The translations under genes and the position numbers were made by a program. Of a DNA stretch of 64,000 nucleotides, positions 50,769 to 59,935 are shown piece after piece. How positions within the stretch are numbered: the stretch's first letter is position 1; every line of letters starts with the position of its first letter. The stretch comes from Symbiodinium natans (Eukaryota > Sar > Dinophyceae > Suessiales > Symbiodiniaceae). The notes under the pieces were generated by a model. It had not been told where the DNA came from and did not search any database. It saw only the letters and a program-made list of their open reading frames with translations. The stretch is taken from the NCBI GenBank assembly GCA_905221605.1, contig CAJNDS010002431.1:165089-229088 (forward strand), given 5' to 3'.

Positions 50769-52216
50769 ACCCTAGTCGCCAACTCCAAGACTTTTTAGCT
50801 TGGTTCAATCGCTACTATGTGATCGAGGGCGACGAGGTTGTCACCCGAGCCAGCATAGGTATCCCTGAAGGAACCTATGTACCGCGTGTCAAGAACAAGG
50901 GCGGAAAGAAGGTACCGCCGAACCCACCATTGGAGCCTTGCGTCCAAGGATGCAAGGATTTTACGCACGCAGGATCTACCATGAACTGGCTGCGCAGTAC
51001 CTGTAGAGACTGCGGAAAGGTCACGCGAGAACCCAGAGAGGTCTCATACACCAACGACCCAGAGACATGCCCGCACGAGATCATTGATCGACGTGGCTCG
51101 TCGCGATCAGTGTCTCGCACGTTTTGCAAACAATGCGGAACGTTTATAGATGAAGTTCCGGCTGACTTCCAGCGCCGACGTCGAGACGCGGCAAATCGTA
51201 TGCTCAATGCCACTGTAGACTCTTTATCTGTGATGCATAACACACAGATTGCCGGTGAGTCAAGGGACCTTGAGCACGACGATGTGGAACTCATCATGGG
51301 TGTCTTCAATGACTCTGTGACCACCATGATAGAGATGGGGATGCGCGTCACCCCGTCTGTTTTACACAATCGTCTTAGCGAGGCAATCGTTGATGCCTTA
51401 GAGCCCACTGGTGACAGTCCGGATTCCTGGTCCCGCGTTGGCCATGTTGGAATCATAGACCCAACGGACCTTACAAAGGAAGAAAGAGTTCTTTCTAGAT
51501 GGGAGAGACTGGTTAAAGGTGTTAATTGGCAGGATCATTGTGTAGCCTGGGAGGATGCTTTCCTTATGGGGCATGACCGATTAGGTATAGCCATTCTTGA
51601 AGCACAATGGGCTGACCCAGCACCTGCACCGTCCACAGGCATCAACCTGAGCCTGACGTTGGACGACATTGAGCAGGCTCGTCCTGAGTCACCGCAAGTT
51701 CCGGATCCTGTAGGGCCGGAGCAAGGTTGGACCCGTTTAGGCCAATTGCCCGAGATAGACCTTAACGAGGCTATCGATGATTCCCTAGCATTCCCTGATT
51801 ACGACCCCTACGATCCTTATCTCGAGTGCACCCCGACCCGTAGGGCGGCCTTAACCGAGATTTGGAGTAGCGAGAGTTCGGTTTCCTCAAGGGATAGCAA
51901 GCCAGAACCCGAACCCTCCTCAAGTAGTGGTTTAGTTCCTGTCCTGCCCACAGAGGAACAGCAACCACGAGCTCGAAGTGGATACCCGAGCGACGCTGTG
52001 ACGAGTTTGCAGAGGAGCCACGGGAATCTGGGTGGTAAAGGTTCTAGTGGTCCTAGGCATGCCCACGCAGCCTCCACTGACATCGTTCATCTAGACAATT
52101 TACCCATGGTTGACCTCTGGAGCCCCGATGAACCTGATGTGTGGGGAGCTTTGGATGAAGGGTGTAATTCCACGTGCCACAGTAGGACCTGGGCTGACCT
52201 CCAGGACCCTGGGTAA
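50630..52216 (+). CDS. Polyprotein segment 2: Cys-rich region and protease N-half
   Basis: Frame is -1 (or +2) relative to gag. It holds G-Q-Y-K-G-K-T-Y-S-E-I-A, then two Cys-rich zinc-finger-like clusters: C-V-Q-G-C-K-D-F-T-H-A-G-S...R-S-T-C-R-D-C-G-K and C-P-H-E...R-T-F-C-K-Q-C-G-T-F-I-D. A long acidic and proline-rich linker follows. Near the end, W-G-A-L-D-E-G-C-N-S-T-C-H (Asp at 52154-52156) is probably the active-site loop of the aspartic protease, with D-E-G in place of D-T/S-G. The frame ends at TAA 52214-52216, just after this motif. Function of the Cys-rich clusters is not known to me; nucleic acid binding is a reasonable guess. Confidence 0.75.
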   Translation, partial: ASAAPMPIPMEMEGGDRKFYLGQYKGKTYSEIARLPAVVQWAQVQVNPSRQLQDFLAWFNRYYVIEGDEVVTRASIGIPEGTYVPRVKNKGGKKVPPNPPLEPCVQGCKDFTHAGSTMNWLRSTCRDCGKVTREPREVSYTNDPETCPHEIIDRRGSSRSVSRTFCKQCGTFIDEVPADFQRRRRDAANRMLNATVDSLSVMHNTQIAGESRDLEHDDVELIMGVFNDSVTTMIEMGMRVTPSVLHNRLSEAIVDALEPTGDSPDSWSRVGHVGIIDPTDLTKEERVLSRWERLVKGVNWQDHCVAWEDAFLMGHDRLGIAILEAQWADPAPAPSTGINLSLTLDDIEQARPESPQVPDPVGPEQGWTRLGQLPEIDLNEAIDDSLAFPDYDPYDPYLECTPTRRAALTEIWSSESSVSSRDSKPEPEPSSSSGLVPVLPTEEQQPRARSGYPSDAVTSLQRSHGNLGGKGSSGPRHAHAASTDIVHLDNLPMVDLWSPDEPDVWGALDEGCNSTCHSRTWADLQDPG

Positions 52217-54149
52217 GCGTAAGCTGCCTTTCTGTCTTGAGCTGGGAGATCAAGGTAGGACCCTGGCGGGCGTGCTGGACTCCCACGAGGTAGACACCGA
52301 TGCCCACAATCCTCTTTTGATAAGCCTGTTTGCTCAGAGCACTTTAGGCCTGGTTAAGGACATGCGCTCCTGTTGCTGCTGGCCTACTGATTCAGACGGG
52401 GAGAAGCACGAGCTTCGTCTTGCTCGGTGCAAGGATACAGGTTTACTACTAGTTAACCTGTCATCATTTACCCTTAGAGGAAATGAGTTCCCGAAGTGTG
52501 TAAGAGAATGCAAACTTCAACCTTCACAGACTTCACAGACTCCACAGCGTAAGTCGCCCCCTGAGCTTGTTGGTAGTTGTGACGGGTTGGACCCATCGGG
52601 CCATCCTGCTTGCACTGGGTTGGACCTTTCGGGCCAATCCAAAGCCATGGCAGTGCCACGGGAGGTCGACTACCACGAGTACTTGGAAAGTGGAATGCTC
52701 TGGGACCAAGTTCGGCCCAAAACGTTCACAACTCCACCGCCGATAGTCATCTTGTCCTGCGGGATCAGGTACTACATGAACAAGGAAGACGGCTGGTGGG
52801 GGAAAAAGGCGAGGGATCCGATCCATTGGGCCGATCGAGTACCTCAGGTGTTCCGGGATGGTTACACGCTGATCGTCCAGGACCTCAGAGATCTAAGCGA
52901 CCCTGCAAATGGTGCTTGGAATGACCACATCGGTAGGCACCCAGAAATCATCAAGGGCCTGGTCAACGCCGAGGCAGGACAACGCTTGCTGCGAAAAAAC
53001 CTGGTGGATCTGTTAGACCACTACAACCGCGGCAAAAAAGTTGCGTTGGTAGCATTTTGCACCAGCAATCGGCACAGGTCAGTTGCCTTTGGCACGACCC
53101 TAGCGGCGTGTCTTTTGGCAAAAGGGATCGAGGACCATCTTCTCGTTCACCTGAACGCCATCACTAGTTGGAAAGGCATGGCGTGTGGAGGTGGCTGCAG
53201 CGACTGCGGTGAATTCTCCAAACCTGGTCTGGTGAACCTCGGAAAGCATGCCAACTCCCTCTTGGATGCGCTCGAGGGCTTCGACGAGGCGAATCGTCAC
53301 CAGAACCGTGGGCGCAGTGCGCCACCAGCAGGCCGAGCAGATGCCGGCCAACGTGGAGGGGCAACCGGTTCGGTGCCTCCTGTTAGGGCAAAGGCCCCCA
53401 GCGCCTTGCATCCAGGTGTCTGGGTAAGTGGATCTTTGCCGGTGCCAATGCAAGGTGGACCTATTAGGCCACCGAGCAACAAACCAGCGCCACCGCCGCC
53501 GCCGGCAGCACCAAGGCAACCGCCGTTGCCGCCGCCGTCGAAGTCTCCGACAGTTCCATCGCCACCATCACCGCCGGCGATGGCTCTCACGCCAGAGGTG
53601 AAGTCGGAAGAGAGCTCAAGGGTGTCGGCAAGGTTGGACTACGCGCCAGTGGTTGGTACGGCGACGACGGAGACGACCGCTACGGCGTCTTCCAGCAAGG
53701 CATCCACTACCAGCAAGGCTCCCGCAGTATCTGCCACGTCTATCGTTCCGAAGGCACCGCCTGCAGAGATGGAGAATGACGTGGGGTACTGGAGAGAGCG
53801 CTGCATCCGGCAGGAAACAGCAAATGAACACCTCCAAGTCAGACTGGTTGCTCTTGAAACTGAGCTTCGAGAGGCAAAGAGTTCTGGCGAAAGTTGGCTT
53901 TCTCGAGCCATCGCTGCCGAGAAGGAGTTGGAGGTGGTCAAGCGATACGAACGGAGACCTAGATCCCGTTCTGAGTCGTATGACTCCAAGGACGAGTCTA
54001 GGAGCCGATCCAGAGACGATCGATCAAAAGACGATCGCAGAGGGCAGAGGCCGAGAGAGATCGGGATCCATGAGACCTGGTCGAAGTGGCCCCCGCTCTA
54101 CGTCAGCAGGACCGAGCATCAAGGAGGAGCCCGACGAGGAGGAGCGTGA
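52206..54149 (+). CDS. Polyprotein segment 3: protease C-half, RapZ-C-like domain, coiled coil
   Basis: Frame is +1 (or -2) relative to segment 2. L-P-F-C-L-E-L-G-D...G-V-L-D-S-H-E-V-D-T-D-A-H-N and P-L-L-I-S-L-F-A-Q-S-T-L-G-L complete the protease. At 52735-53210 a separate domain has L-S-C-G-I-R-Y-Y, V-Q-D-L-R-D-L-S-D-P, then V-A-F-C-T-S-N-R-H-R-S-V-A-F (Cys at 53058) and C-x3-C-x2-C (53184-53207). This order matches the RapZ C-terminal domain as I know it (S-F-G-x-K-Y; D-V-R-F-L-x-N-P; C-T-G-G-x-H-R-S-V). The loop C-x5-R-S also fits tyrosine-phosphatase-like P-loops. After it come a Pro-rich linker, a coiled coil (53771-53960) and an Arg/Ser-rich tail. From about 54045 the polyprotein continues in the next frame. 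Confidence 0.8.
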   Translation, partial: TLGKRKLPFCLELGDQGRTLAGVLDSHEVDTDAHNPLLISLFAQSTLGLVKDMRSCCCWPTDSDGEKHELRLARCKDTGLLLVNLSSFTLRGNEFPKCVRECKLQPSQTSQTPQRKSPPELVGSCDGLDPSGHPACTGLDLSGQSKAMAVPREVDYHEYLESGMLWDQVRPKTFTTPPPIVILSCGIRYYMNKEDGWWGKKARDPIHWADRVPQVFRDGYTLIVQDLRDLSDPANGAWNDHIGRHPEIIKGLVNAEAGQRLLRKNLVDLLDHYNRGKKVALVAFCTSNRHRSVAFGTTLAACLLAKGIEDHLLVHLNAITSWKGMACGGGCSDCGEFSKPGLVNLGKHANSLLDALEGFDEANRHQNRGRSAPPAGRADAGQRGGATGSVPPVRAKAPSALHPGVWVSGSLPVPMQGGPIRPPSNKPAPPPPPAAPRQPPLPPPSKSPTVPSPPSPPAMALTPEVKSEESSRVSARLDYAPVVGTATTETTATASSSKASTTSKAPAVSATSIVPKAPPAEMENDVGYWRERCIRQETANEHLQVRLVALETELREAKSSGESWLSRAIAAEKELEVVKRYERRPRSRSESYDSKDESRSRSRDDRSKDDRRGQRPREIGIHETWSKWPPLYVSRTEHQGGARRGGA

Positions 54150-57100
54150 GGCCAGAGAGTTGGAGACACCTGCGTCAACGCCAGGTCATACCCCTAGGGA
54201 TGGCGAGGCGTCCGTCGAGCCTGGCGCTGGCGGAGGGTCTACGCAGACGCCGGTGGAGCCACTCCCCGTGGTAGATGGCATGGAAGGACCCTTGGACCAC
54301 AATAGGCCATGGGCAGCCAACCTTAGCTTCCCCGACCTTACAAAGGTCGCGTCCATCCTTAGGAGGACGAAACCGGCGAGGTACAACAGTAACGGGTGGA
54401 TCGGTCCGGCCACCAAAGAGCAAGGGATGCAATGCACCCTGAAGCACAACATCCGTTTCTGGGTGGCTCACAAAGACCACTCGTTTGTGCACCGGTGGGA
54501 CAACGCCTTAGACGACTTCACCAAAGGCGTCTTCCTGTTCCGCGGTGCGGAGCGCACGTTTTCCATAATCCAGAGGGATGTGGACATGCGCGCGGCGCTC
54601 ACCATCGATGCCGCAGAACTGGAGGACGGCGACAGCTTCATCATTTTCGCCCGAAGTCAGAAGCAGAGGGCGGCCGACCACACCGGCGGCTTACCTCGGG
54701 TCTCGCCCTATAGAGGCGAGGCCAGGCCATATGGGCAAAGTTTGCGTCGTCCCAGCGCCAGTGCCGAAGGCAGGCGCACGTACAATCCAAACTATCGACC
54801 CGGAACGGGCGATAAAGGATACTACTCACGTCAGCACAGTCGTGGCCACAGTAGGGATCCTAGCCGAGACCCTAGAAACAGAGACGTGCGACCGCGCCGA
54901 GGGTACATGGACTGTCCGCTGCAGGGTTCCCAACTTCCAGTTGTGGAGAGTTTAGATAGTGAAGAGCCAAGTGCCCACATTGCCCGTAAACCACCTACGC
55001 CTCCTCCTGCACCAGACCGTAGAAAGCGAACTAGGTCGGTTTCCTCGGACTCCTCTGCCTCTTCAGGGAGTTCGGGGTCGGGTGTCAGTATTCCCACTGG
55101 AGCCAAGTACTTCACCCCAGCATGCAACCTTGCAGTCCTGTCCAAGGCCCGTAGGAGAACCGTGCACCAAGGTCTCCAAGCCCTTAGGGACCATGATAAG
55201 GCCTTAAGATATCTTTGCAACACCGTGTCCGAACCCGTGAAGGGACCTGCTCACACACTAGTAATTACCTCGAAGCCTCGTGCCTTTCAGGAGTCCGGCA
55301 TCCGTGTCATCGACGTCGGATTGGACGCGATGAAGCCGTGGGAGGCCGAAGGGATTCGTAGGACCCTTCAAGAGGTTAGCCCCAGTTTAGTGGTTGTAGC
55401 TATTGAGTACCAGGAACCGGGACTCAATCATAGTGAAGTTGTGGACGAGGTCATAGCCCACTGTGAGTGTTCAGGGTCAGACTACCTGATAGCTGACGTT
55501 GCCGACACTGAACGTTGGGGGTATTTCTCTGTTCCCATGTACCCAGACATAGGACATGGTGATGTGAGCTATGTGTCCAATAATTCGGAAATAGCAGATG
55601 CATTTGAGGGATGGACCGGTGAAGGCTATCCAACCATGGGACCCAGGAGTTTTTGGGATTTGTTTTCTAGTGACTTTTTGGGTTGGTTGATCAATTATGC
55701 CAATGACCATGCTGCAATTTCACTTGTGGCAACATCGTACCCAGTATGGGACGATGGCGAGATTGATGATAGCGAGTTTCCAACCTTCGATTCCGTTGAA
55801 AACGAAGATGATGTAGCAAGAATGGACCCAGGAGAAGAGGCCATTCAAGAGGACCTTGAACTAGACGAAGTTCAAGTGCCAGGTTTGCCTAAAGGCGAGG
55901 CCGAACGCCGAGCCGGCTGGAGGAAGTTACCCCAGCGCGTGAGAGTTGCCATCAGGCATTTGCATCGACAATTCGGGCATGCGCCGAGAAAGGTACTCTT
56001 AAACCTTCTCAGAGCAGCGAAGGTCGACCCGCAGTATCTAGATGGACTGCGTTTGTTGCGCTGCAATGAGTGCGAGGAGAACGCGCCAAGACGTAGCGCG
56101 CACAGCACGTCGTTGCCCGAAAAGTACGTTTTCAATCACACTCTCGGTATTGACCTTCTAGAAGTCACAGACGCTACAGGAACCAAGTTTCAGGTCCTAA
56201 ACATGATCTGTTTAGGGACATGTTTCCAATTAGCCGAAATTGTTCGACAAGGTCCCGGTCAAGCGTCAAGCGCAAAGTGCCTCGAGGCCATACAGAGGAG
56301 GTGGATCACTTGGGCTGGTCACCCCAAAGCACTAAAATGTGATCGCGGATTGCACAACCGCGGCGTCCTAGCAAGGTACATGGCCGCGCACGGAGTGGAT
56401 GTTACACACGCGCCGCTCGAAACACCCGAAGCCATAGGCCGAGTGGAGAGACACGGCGGGATCATCAAAGGAATGGCCCGCAAGGTCATCAGCCAAACTC
56501 AACCGCGGGGTTGGTTGGAAATGCAGCAAGTACTTGATGAGACTTGCCTGACAAAGAACAGCCTACTCAGACAGGGAGGCTACTCGCCAGCTCAATGGGT
56601 GCTGGGTCGAGCGCCACGTGAACTACCATCTATCCTTAATGAGGATGGGCACGCAGATCTAGGAGCCATTCAGGACTCTCTCGATCCCGAGTCCGCTTTC
56701 GCGCTCCAACACATGGTTCGTGCTGAGGCGAAGAAAGCATTCGTCCAGCTGGACACCTCTAAACGAGTTCAGCGCGCTCTTTTGCGCAACGCGAGAGCGA
56801 TTCCTGGAGATTACCAGGTGGGCGACGTAGTAACCTTTAGGCGCACCAAGGCTGGGAAGACATCGTGGTCTCCTGCGTCTAGGGTTATTGGTTTTGAAGG
56901 GCGTAGCAAGGAATCGGTTTGGTTGCTTTGCGAAAACATTCCAGTTTTGGCGTCTGCGCAAAACCTGCGACCAGCAACGGACGCAGAGGCTTTGGCCTTT
57001 GATATCCTTCATGGGAATGCAATTATCCCTGAGGAAATTGTTAAGGATCAACAAGGGTTCGACGACTATCGTGAACCAGCACCAACCGGGGATCATGATC

Positions 57101-57777
57101 CAGCGCCAAATGTGACACTTGAAGAGGGCCCCAGTGATGGACCCATGCCATCTATCCTAGAGGAAGACGAGGAGCACCCGCGCTCTAGATCACCACCTAA
57201 GGTTAGGAACCGAGGTCCCAATAGTTCGAATGGACCAAGGATCAGAGGATCTAGTGGTTTAGGAACCTCTCAGAGTTCTAGGTCTCGTCGGGTTAGCGTC
57301 GCCGAGCCTGAGCAAGAGAGGACTCCAGGTGGAAGTCGGAGGCCGTCGTATGATGTACAGGACGATTTGCCTGAGCAGCTGCGGCAGCACTTCCAGCGCG
57401 TAAGGGATGCGGAAGCGACGCCACCTAGAATTGTCAGCGACCAAAACACGGCGCTGAGTGCGACTCAAGCCCGACCGCGGGCCAAGTTCATAGCCTTTAT
57501 GGCGAATCGCGCGGCAAACATTTCAAAGGAAGAAGCCAAGTCCCTTCCAGGCAGCCTCAACTACTATGACTGTTCACCCGCTGTCCAGCGCAAGATCGAT
57601 GAATCTAGAAAGAAGGAATGGATGAAGTATGAATCATTCCAAGCGGCGATTCCAGTAACCGGTAAGATCCTAAAGGACTTATTGGATGAGGGACATGTTC
57701 CATTGCCCTCTAAGTGGGTTGACACTGTCAAAAACATCCACGAACAGCACCTGGAATCATTCGATCCAGAATTCTAG
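54045..57777 (+). CDS. Polyprotein segment 4: integrase and start of reverse transcriptase
   Basis: The open frame runs from 53653 but is meaningful from about 54045. Two uncharacterised regions come first: 54310-54660 (L-S-F-P-D-L-T-K-V-A-S-I-L...F-I-I-F-A-R-S-Q-K-Q-R) and 55110-55740. The integrase zinc site is H-L-H-R-Q-F-G-H...C-N-E-C (55956-56073). The catalytic triad is Asp 56152 (G-I-D-L-L-E-V), Asp 56341 (K-C-D-R-G) and Glu 56446 (G-R-V-E-R-H-G-G), with 34 residues between the last two. Integrase inserts element cDNA into host DNA. The RVT_2-type reverse transcriptase begins near 57510. The frame stops at TAG 57775-57777 in the middle of that domain (F-D-P-E-F-stop-S-R-M-V-A-C-G-N-F-E), which is a disabling mutation. 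Confidence 0.85.
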
Positions 57778-58235
57778 TCCCGCATGGTTGCTTGTGGCAA
57801 CTTTGAAGGCGAGTGTGGAGTGAGGACCGATTCGCCCGCATCGGATATTGAAACCCACGCCATGGTGTGCGCATTCGCAGCGTCAGAAGGAGTACCTGTG
57901 CAGGGCTCCGATATCAAAAATGCCTACTTCCAGGCTCTCCCAATAGATCGCATAGTGCTGATGCGACAACCCCGAGGGGGACTCCCGGGCGTAGACCCGG
58001 AAGCGATGTTGTTATAGTTCGCGTTCCTGTCTATGGACTCCAAGACAGTGGGAGAGGGTTTTGGAAGCGCGTAGACAAAGACGCATAAGACGTAGGTCTT
58101 AATGCGTCGCGCATTTTTCCCGCGTTTTACTACCACACCACGGGTAGTAAAGTGGATCTCTTACTTACCACTCATGTCGACGATTTTCTTTGGGCATCAA
58201 CCCCCACTGGTGATGAAATCATGAATCGACTCTAA
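57778..58235 (+). pseudogene. pol: Reverse transcriptase core, broken
   Basis: After the TAG at 57775 the same frame continues with M-V-A-C-G-N-F-E...D-S-P-A-S-D-I-E and the motif D-I-K-N-A-Y-F-Q (Asp at 57910). A frame change near 58010 (frame stop TAG 58015-58017) moves to V-R-V-P-V-Y-G-L-Q-D-S-G-R-G-F. TAA at 58086-58088 interrupts that frame. T-H-V-D-D-F-L-W (58170-58193) holds the catalytic Asp pair, His replacing the usual Tyr/Phe of Y-V-D-D. A further TAA follows at 58233-58235. The catalytic residues are present but no continuous protein can be made. Confidence 0.85.
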
Positions 58236-59228
58236 GAAAGGTTCGAAATCGGCAGAAAGGAGATCAAGAGACTCCGATTTTGCGGGAAGCAATTTGACCA
58301 ATCCGGCAAGGACATAGTTATCGACGTTAGCGATAACACACGCCGTACTACGTATATCGACATAGCGAAGGGCCGACAATCTTCGGACCCGATCACGCAA
58401 GGTGAAGAACGTCAACTGCGTAGCGTAGTGGGTAGTCTGAGCTGGATAGCCAGACAAGGCAGGCCGGATATCCTGTACAAAGTTTCGTATTTGCAGTCCA
58501 AGGTTAAGGGAGCCACCGTAGCTATCCTTAAGGAGGCTAACAAATGCCTTGAAATTGCTCTTGCAGGAAAAGATTTCTGCATCCGGTACAAAAATGGTCC
58601 TTTCGACTTTATGGATCTGGGAGTTTTAACCGCCTCAGATGCCAGTTTTGCCGGGGAGCCAGGTTTACGATCCCAGCAGGGACGTATTCACTTCCTAGTT
58701 CCAAGGAAGCAATTGACCACGCCAGGCAATTGCGTATTCGATGTTGCCTTGATCAGCTTTGGATCAACGACAATCAAGAGAGTATGCAGAGCAACTCTCC
58801 AAGCCGAGACGTACGCGCTACAGAGTGCGCAAGAGTCAGGTGACCAAATTCGAGCTCTGTTGGCCGAATTGTATGGACAAGGCAGTCCAGGAGCTGATTG
58901 GTACGACCGATCCAGAAGGACGGTTCCGCACATGATGCTCACAGACTGTCGTAGTCTGTCTGAGCACCTCAACGTGGAGGTCCCTTCACGTGTCCAAGAC
59001 AAACGTCTCCAAATAGAACTGAACGCGTTGCGTCAGGCGTTGTTCGAAGACGATGGCACCCGCAGTACCGAGGTCTTTCCCGGTGCAGGTGACCAAGTTG
59101 TGTGGACCTCTACGGCCACCATGATCGCTGATTGCTTGACGAAGAGTATGCGCCCCGACTTCCTCATCAAGGTATTGACAGCCTGTCAGTATCAAATCGA
59201 GAGGCAGTCAGAGAAGCAACTAGGGTGA
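58236..59228 (+). CDS. pol: Reverse transcriptase thumb and RNase H remnant
   Basis: Open in frame from 58236 to TGA 59226-59228. It contains R-S-V-V-G-S-L-S-W-I-A-R-Q-G-R-P-D (typical end of copia RVT_2) and then RNase HI: S-D-A-S-F-A-G (Asp at 58638), Q-A-E-T-Y-A-L (Glu at 58806), T-D-C-R-S-L (Asp at 58944) and I-A-D-C-L-T-K-S-M. All four RNase H acidic positions seem preserved. RNase H removes the RNA strand during reverse transcription. It has no start codon of its own in the intact polyprotein and is separated from the upstream core by the stops described there. Confidence 0.85.
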   Translation, partial: ERFEIGRKEIKRLRFCGKQFDQSGKDIVIDVSDNTRRTTYIDIAKGRQSSDPITQGEERQLRSVVGSLSWIARQGRPDILYKVSYLQSKVKGATVAILKEANKCLEIALAGKDFCIRYKNGPFDFMDLGVLTASDASFAGEPGLRSQQGRIHFLVPRKQLTTPGNCVFDVALISFGSTTIKRVCRATLQAETYALQSAQESGDQIRALLAELYGQGSPGADWYDRSRRTVPHMMLTDCRSLSEHLNVEVPSRVQDKRLQIELNALRQALFEDDGTRSTEVFPGAGDQVVWTSTATMIADCLTKSMRPDFLIKVLTACQYQIERQSEKQLG

Positions 59229-59341
59229 TCTACACGACACTAAGTGTGTGTGTGTGTGTCAGTCATGCGATTCCTAAGCAACGCATGCACGTTTCGTGCG
59301 ATCGAGTCAAGACGCACAGCGATTTTCCGCTCATTCATGCC
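59229..59341 (+). other. Element 3' non-coding region
   Basis: Contains a short (GT)n run (59246-59260). No gene. Confidence 0.7.
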
Positions 59342-59352
59342 AGAGAGAAGGT
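59342..59352 (+). promoter_or_regulatory. Polypurine tract
   Basis: AGAGAGAAGG lies 5-6 nt before the identical LTR portion, separated by TTGAG. If the true LTR began at TGAG (59353), the tract would be adjacent to it as usual. Confidence 0.6.
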
Positions 59353-59356
59353 TGAG

Positions 59357-59513
59357 TCTCAATCTCACCTATGTATAGCCTGGACATGAATGAGAGTGTA
59401 TTGATGGCATAGATGTTGACTGTATTTTATCCGCTACATTTGGCTTACAGAGCGCTCTTGAGCATACCTGTCTATGCAGTGAGAAAAGGTGAAAGCCGCC
59501 AGCTTTTCCCAAA
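59357..59513 (+). repeat. 3' LTR, 157 bp
   Basis: Identical to 48621-48777 at every position read. It is preceded by TGAG, absent from the 5' copy. Confidence 0.95.
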
Positions 59514-59518
59514 GGATC
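59514..59518. repeat. Target-site duplication, right (GGATC)
   Basis: Matches 48616-48620 and marks the right insertion border. Confidence 0.85.
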
Positions 59519-59549
59519 ATTTGTCTCCACTACCCCTTCAGCACCAAGA
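59519..59549 (-). pseudogene. Host reading frame interrupted by the retrotransposon (right part)
   Basis: On the minus strand CTGAAG|GGGTAGTGGAGAC (an AG|G-like acceptor near 59545) opens G-V-V-E-T-N-D, which continues in frame into 48616-48471 when the element is removed. Confidence 0.35.
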
Positions 59550-59713
59550 AGTGGACCCTAATGCTCCTGAAGCCCTGGAGAGCCTAAGACCTTCAAAGCC
59601 CAAGCCCCAAGCCCCAGACCCCAAAACCCTTACCCCAAATCCTAAACGCCAAAACCCTAACCCTGACTCCGCAACCCCAAACCCTAAACCTCAAACCCGA
59701 AGCCCTCAACTTC

Positions 59714-59935
59714 GCCCTAAACCCTAAACCCCAAACCCTAAACCCTAAGCCCTAAACCCTAAACCCTAAACTAAACCCCTCGGCACCAGTAGTACTGGCA
59801 GCTGAGGAGCCCCGACGCGGAGGAGCACCTGCGGATGGCCAAGGACCCTCTTACGCGGCTTCGCTAGGGTTTGGGGTTTAGGGTTTAGGGTTTAGGGTTT
59901 AGGGTTTAGGGTTTAGGGTTTAGGGTTTAGGGTTT
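59714..59935. repeat. CCCTAAA block, exon-like spacer, TTTAGGG array
   Basis: The C-strand block 59714-59776 and the G-strand array 59869-59935 flank a spacer (59785-59864) open on + as W-Q-L-R-S-P-D-A-E-E-H-L-R-M-A-K-D-P-L. This frame reaches TAG at 59865, so the donor must lie before it (a GA or GC donor is possible). Confidence 0.6.

Larger units (their letters stand above)
48621..59513 (+). mobile_element. 10.9-kb Ty1/copia-type LTR retrotransposon
   Basis: Identical 157-bp LTRs, a 5-bp target duplication, a primer site next to the 5' LTR, a purine tract near the 3' LTR, and the domain order gag, protease, integrase, reverse transcriptase, RNase H. Integrase before reverse transcriptase defines Ty1/copia. 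At 10.9 kb it is about twice the usual copia length because of extra regions in gag-protease and between protease and integrase. Coding sequence is split over three frames and has at least three in-frame stops in the reverse transcriptase, so this copy cannot make an intact polyprotein, yet its LTRs show no differences. GC-rich codon use matches the neighbouring exons. Confidence 0.95.

Noticed and set aside
52735-53210. Bacterial contamination as the source of the RapZ-like domain.
   Set aside because: It lies inside the polyprotein between protease and integrase, flanked on both sides by element sequence within the two LTRs.
57775-58235. Stops in the reverse transcriptase as evidence for stop-codon reassignment.
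   Set aside because: Both TAA and TAG occur, a frame change is present as well, and exon chains elsewhere end at TAA normally. Mutation explains it better.
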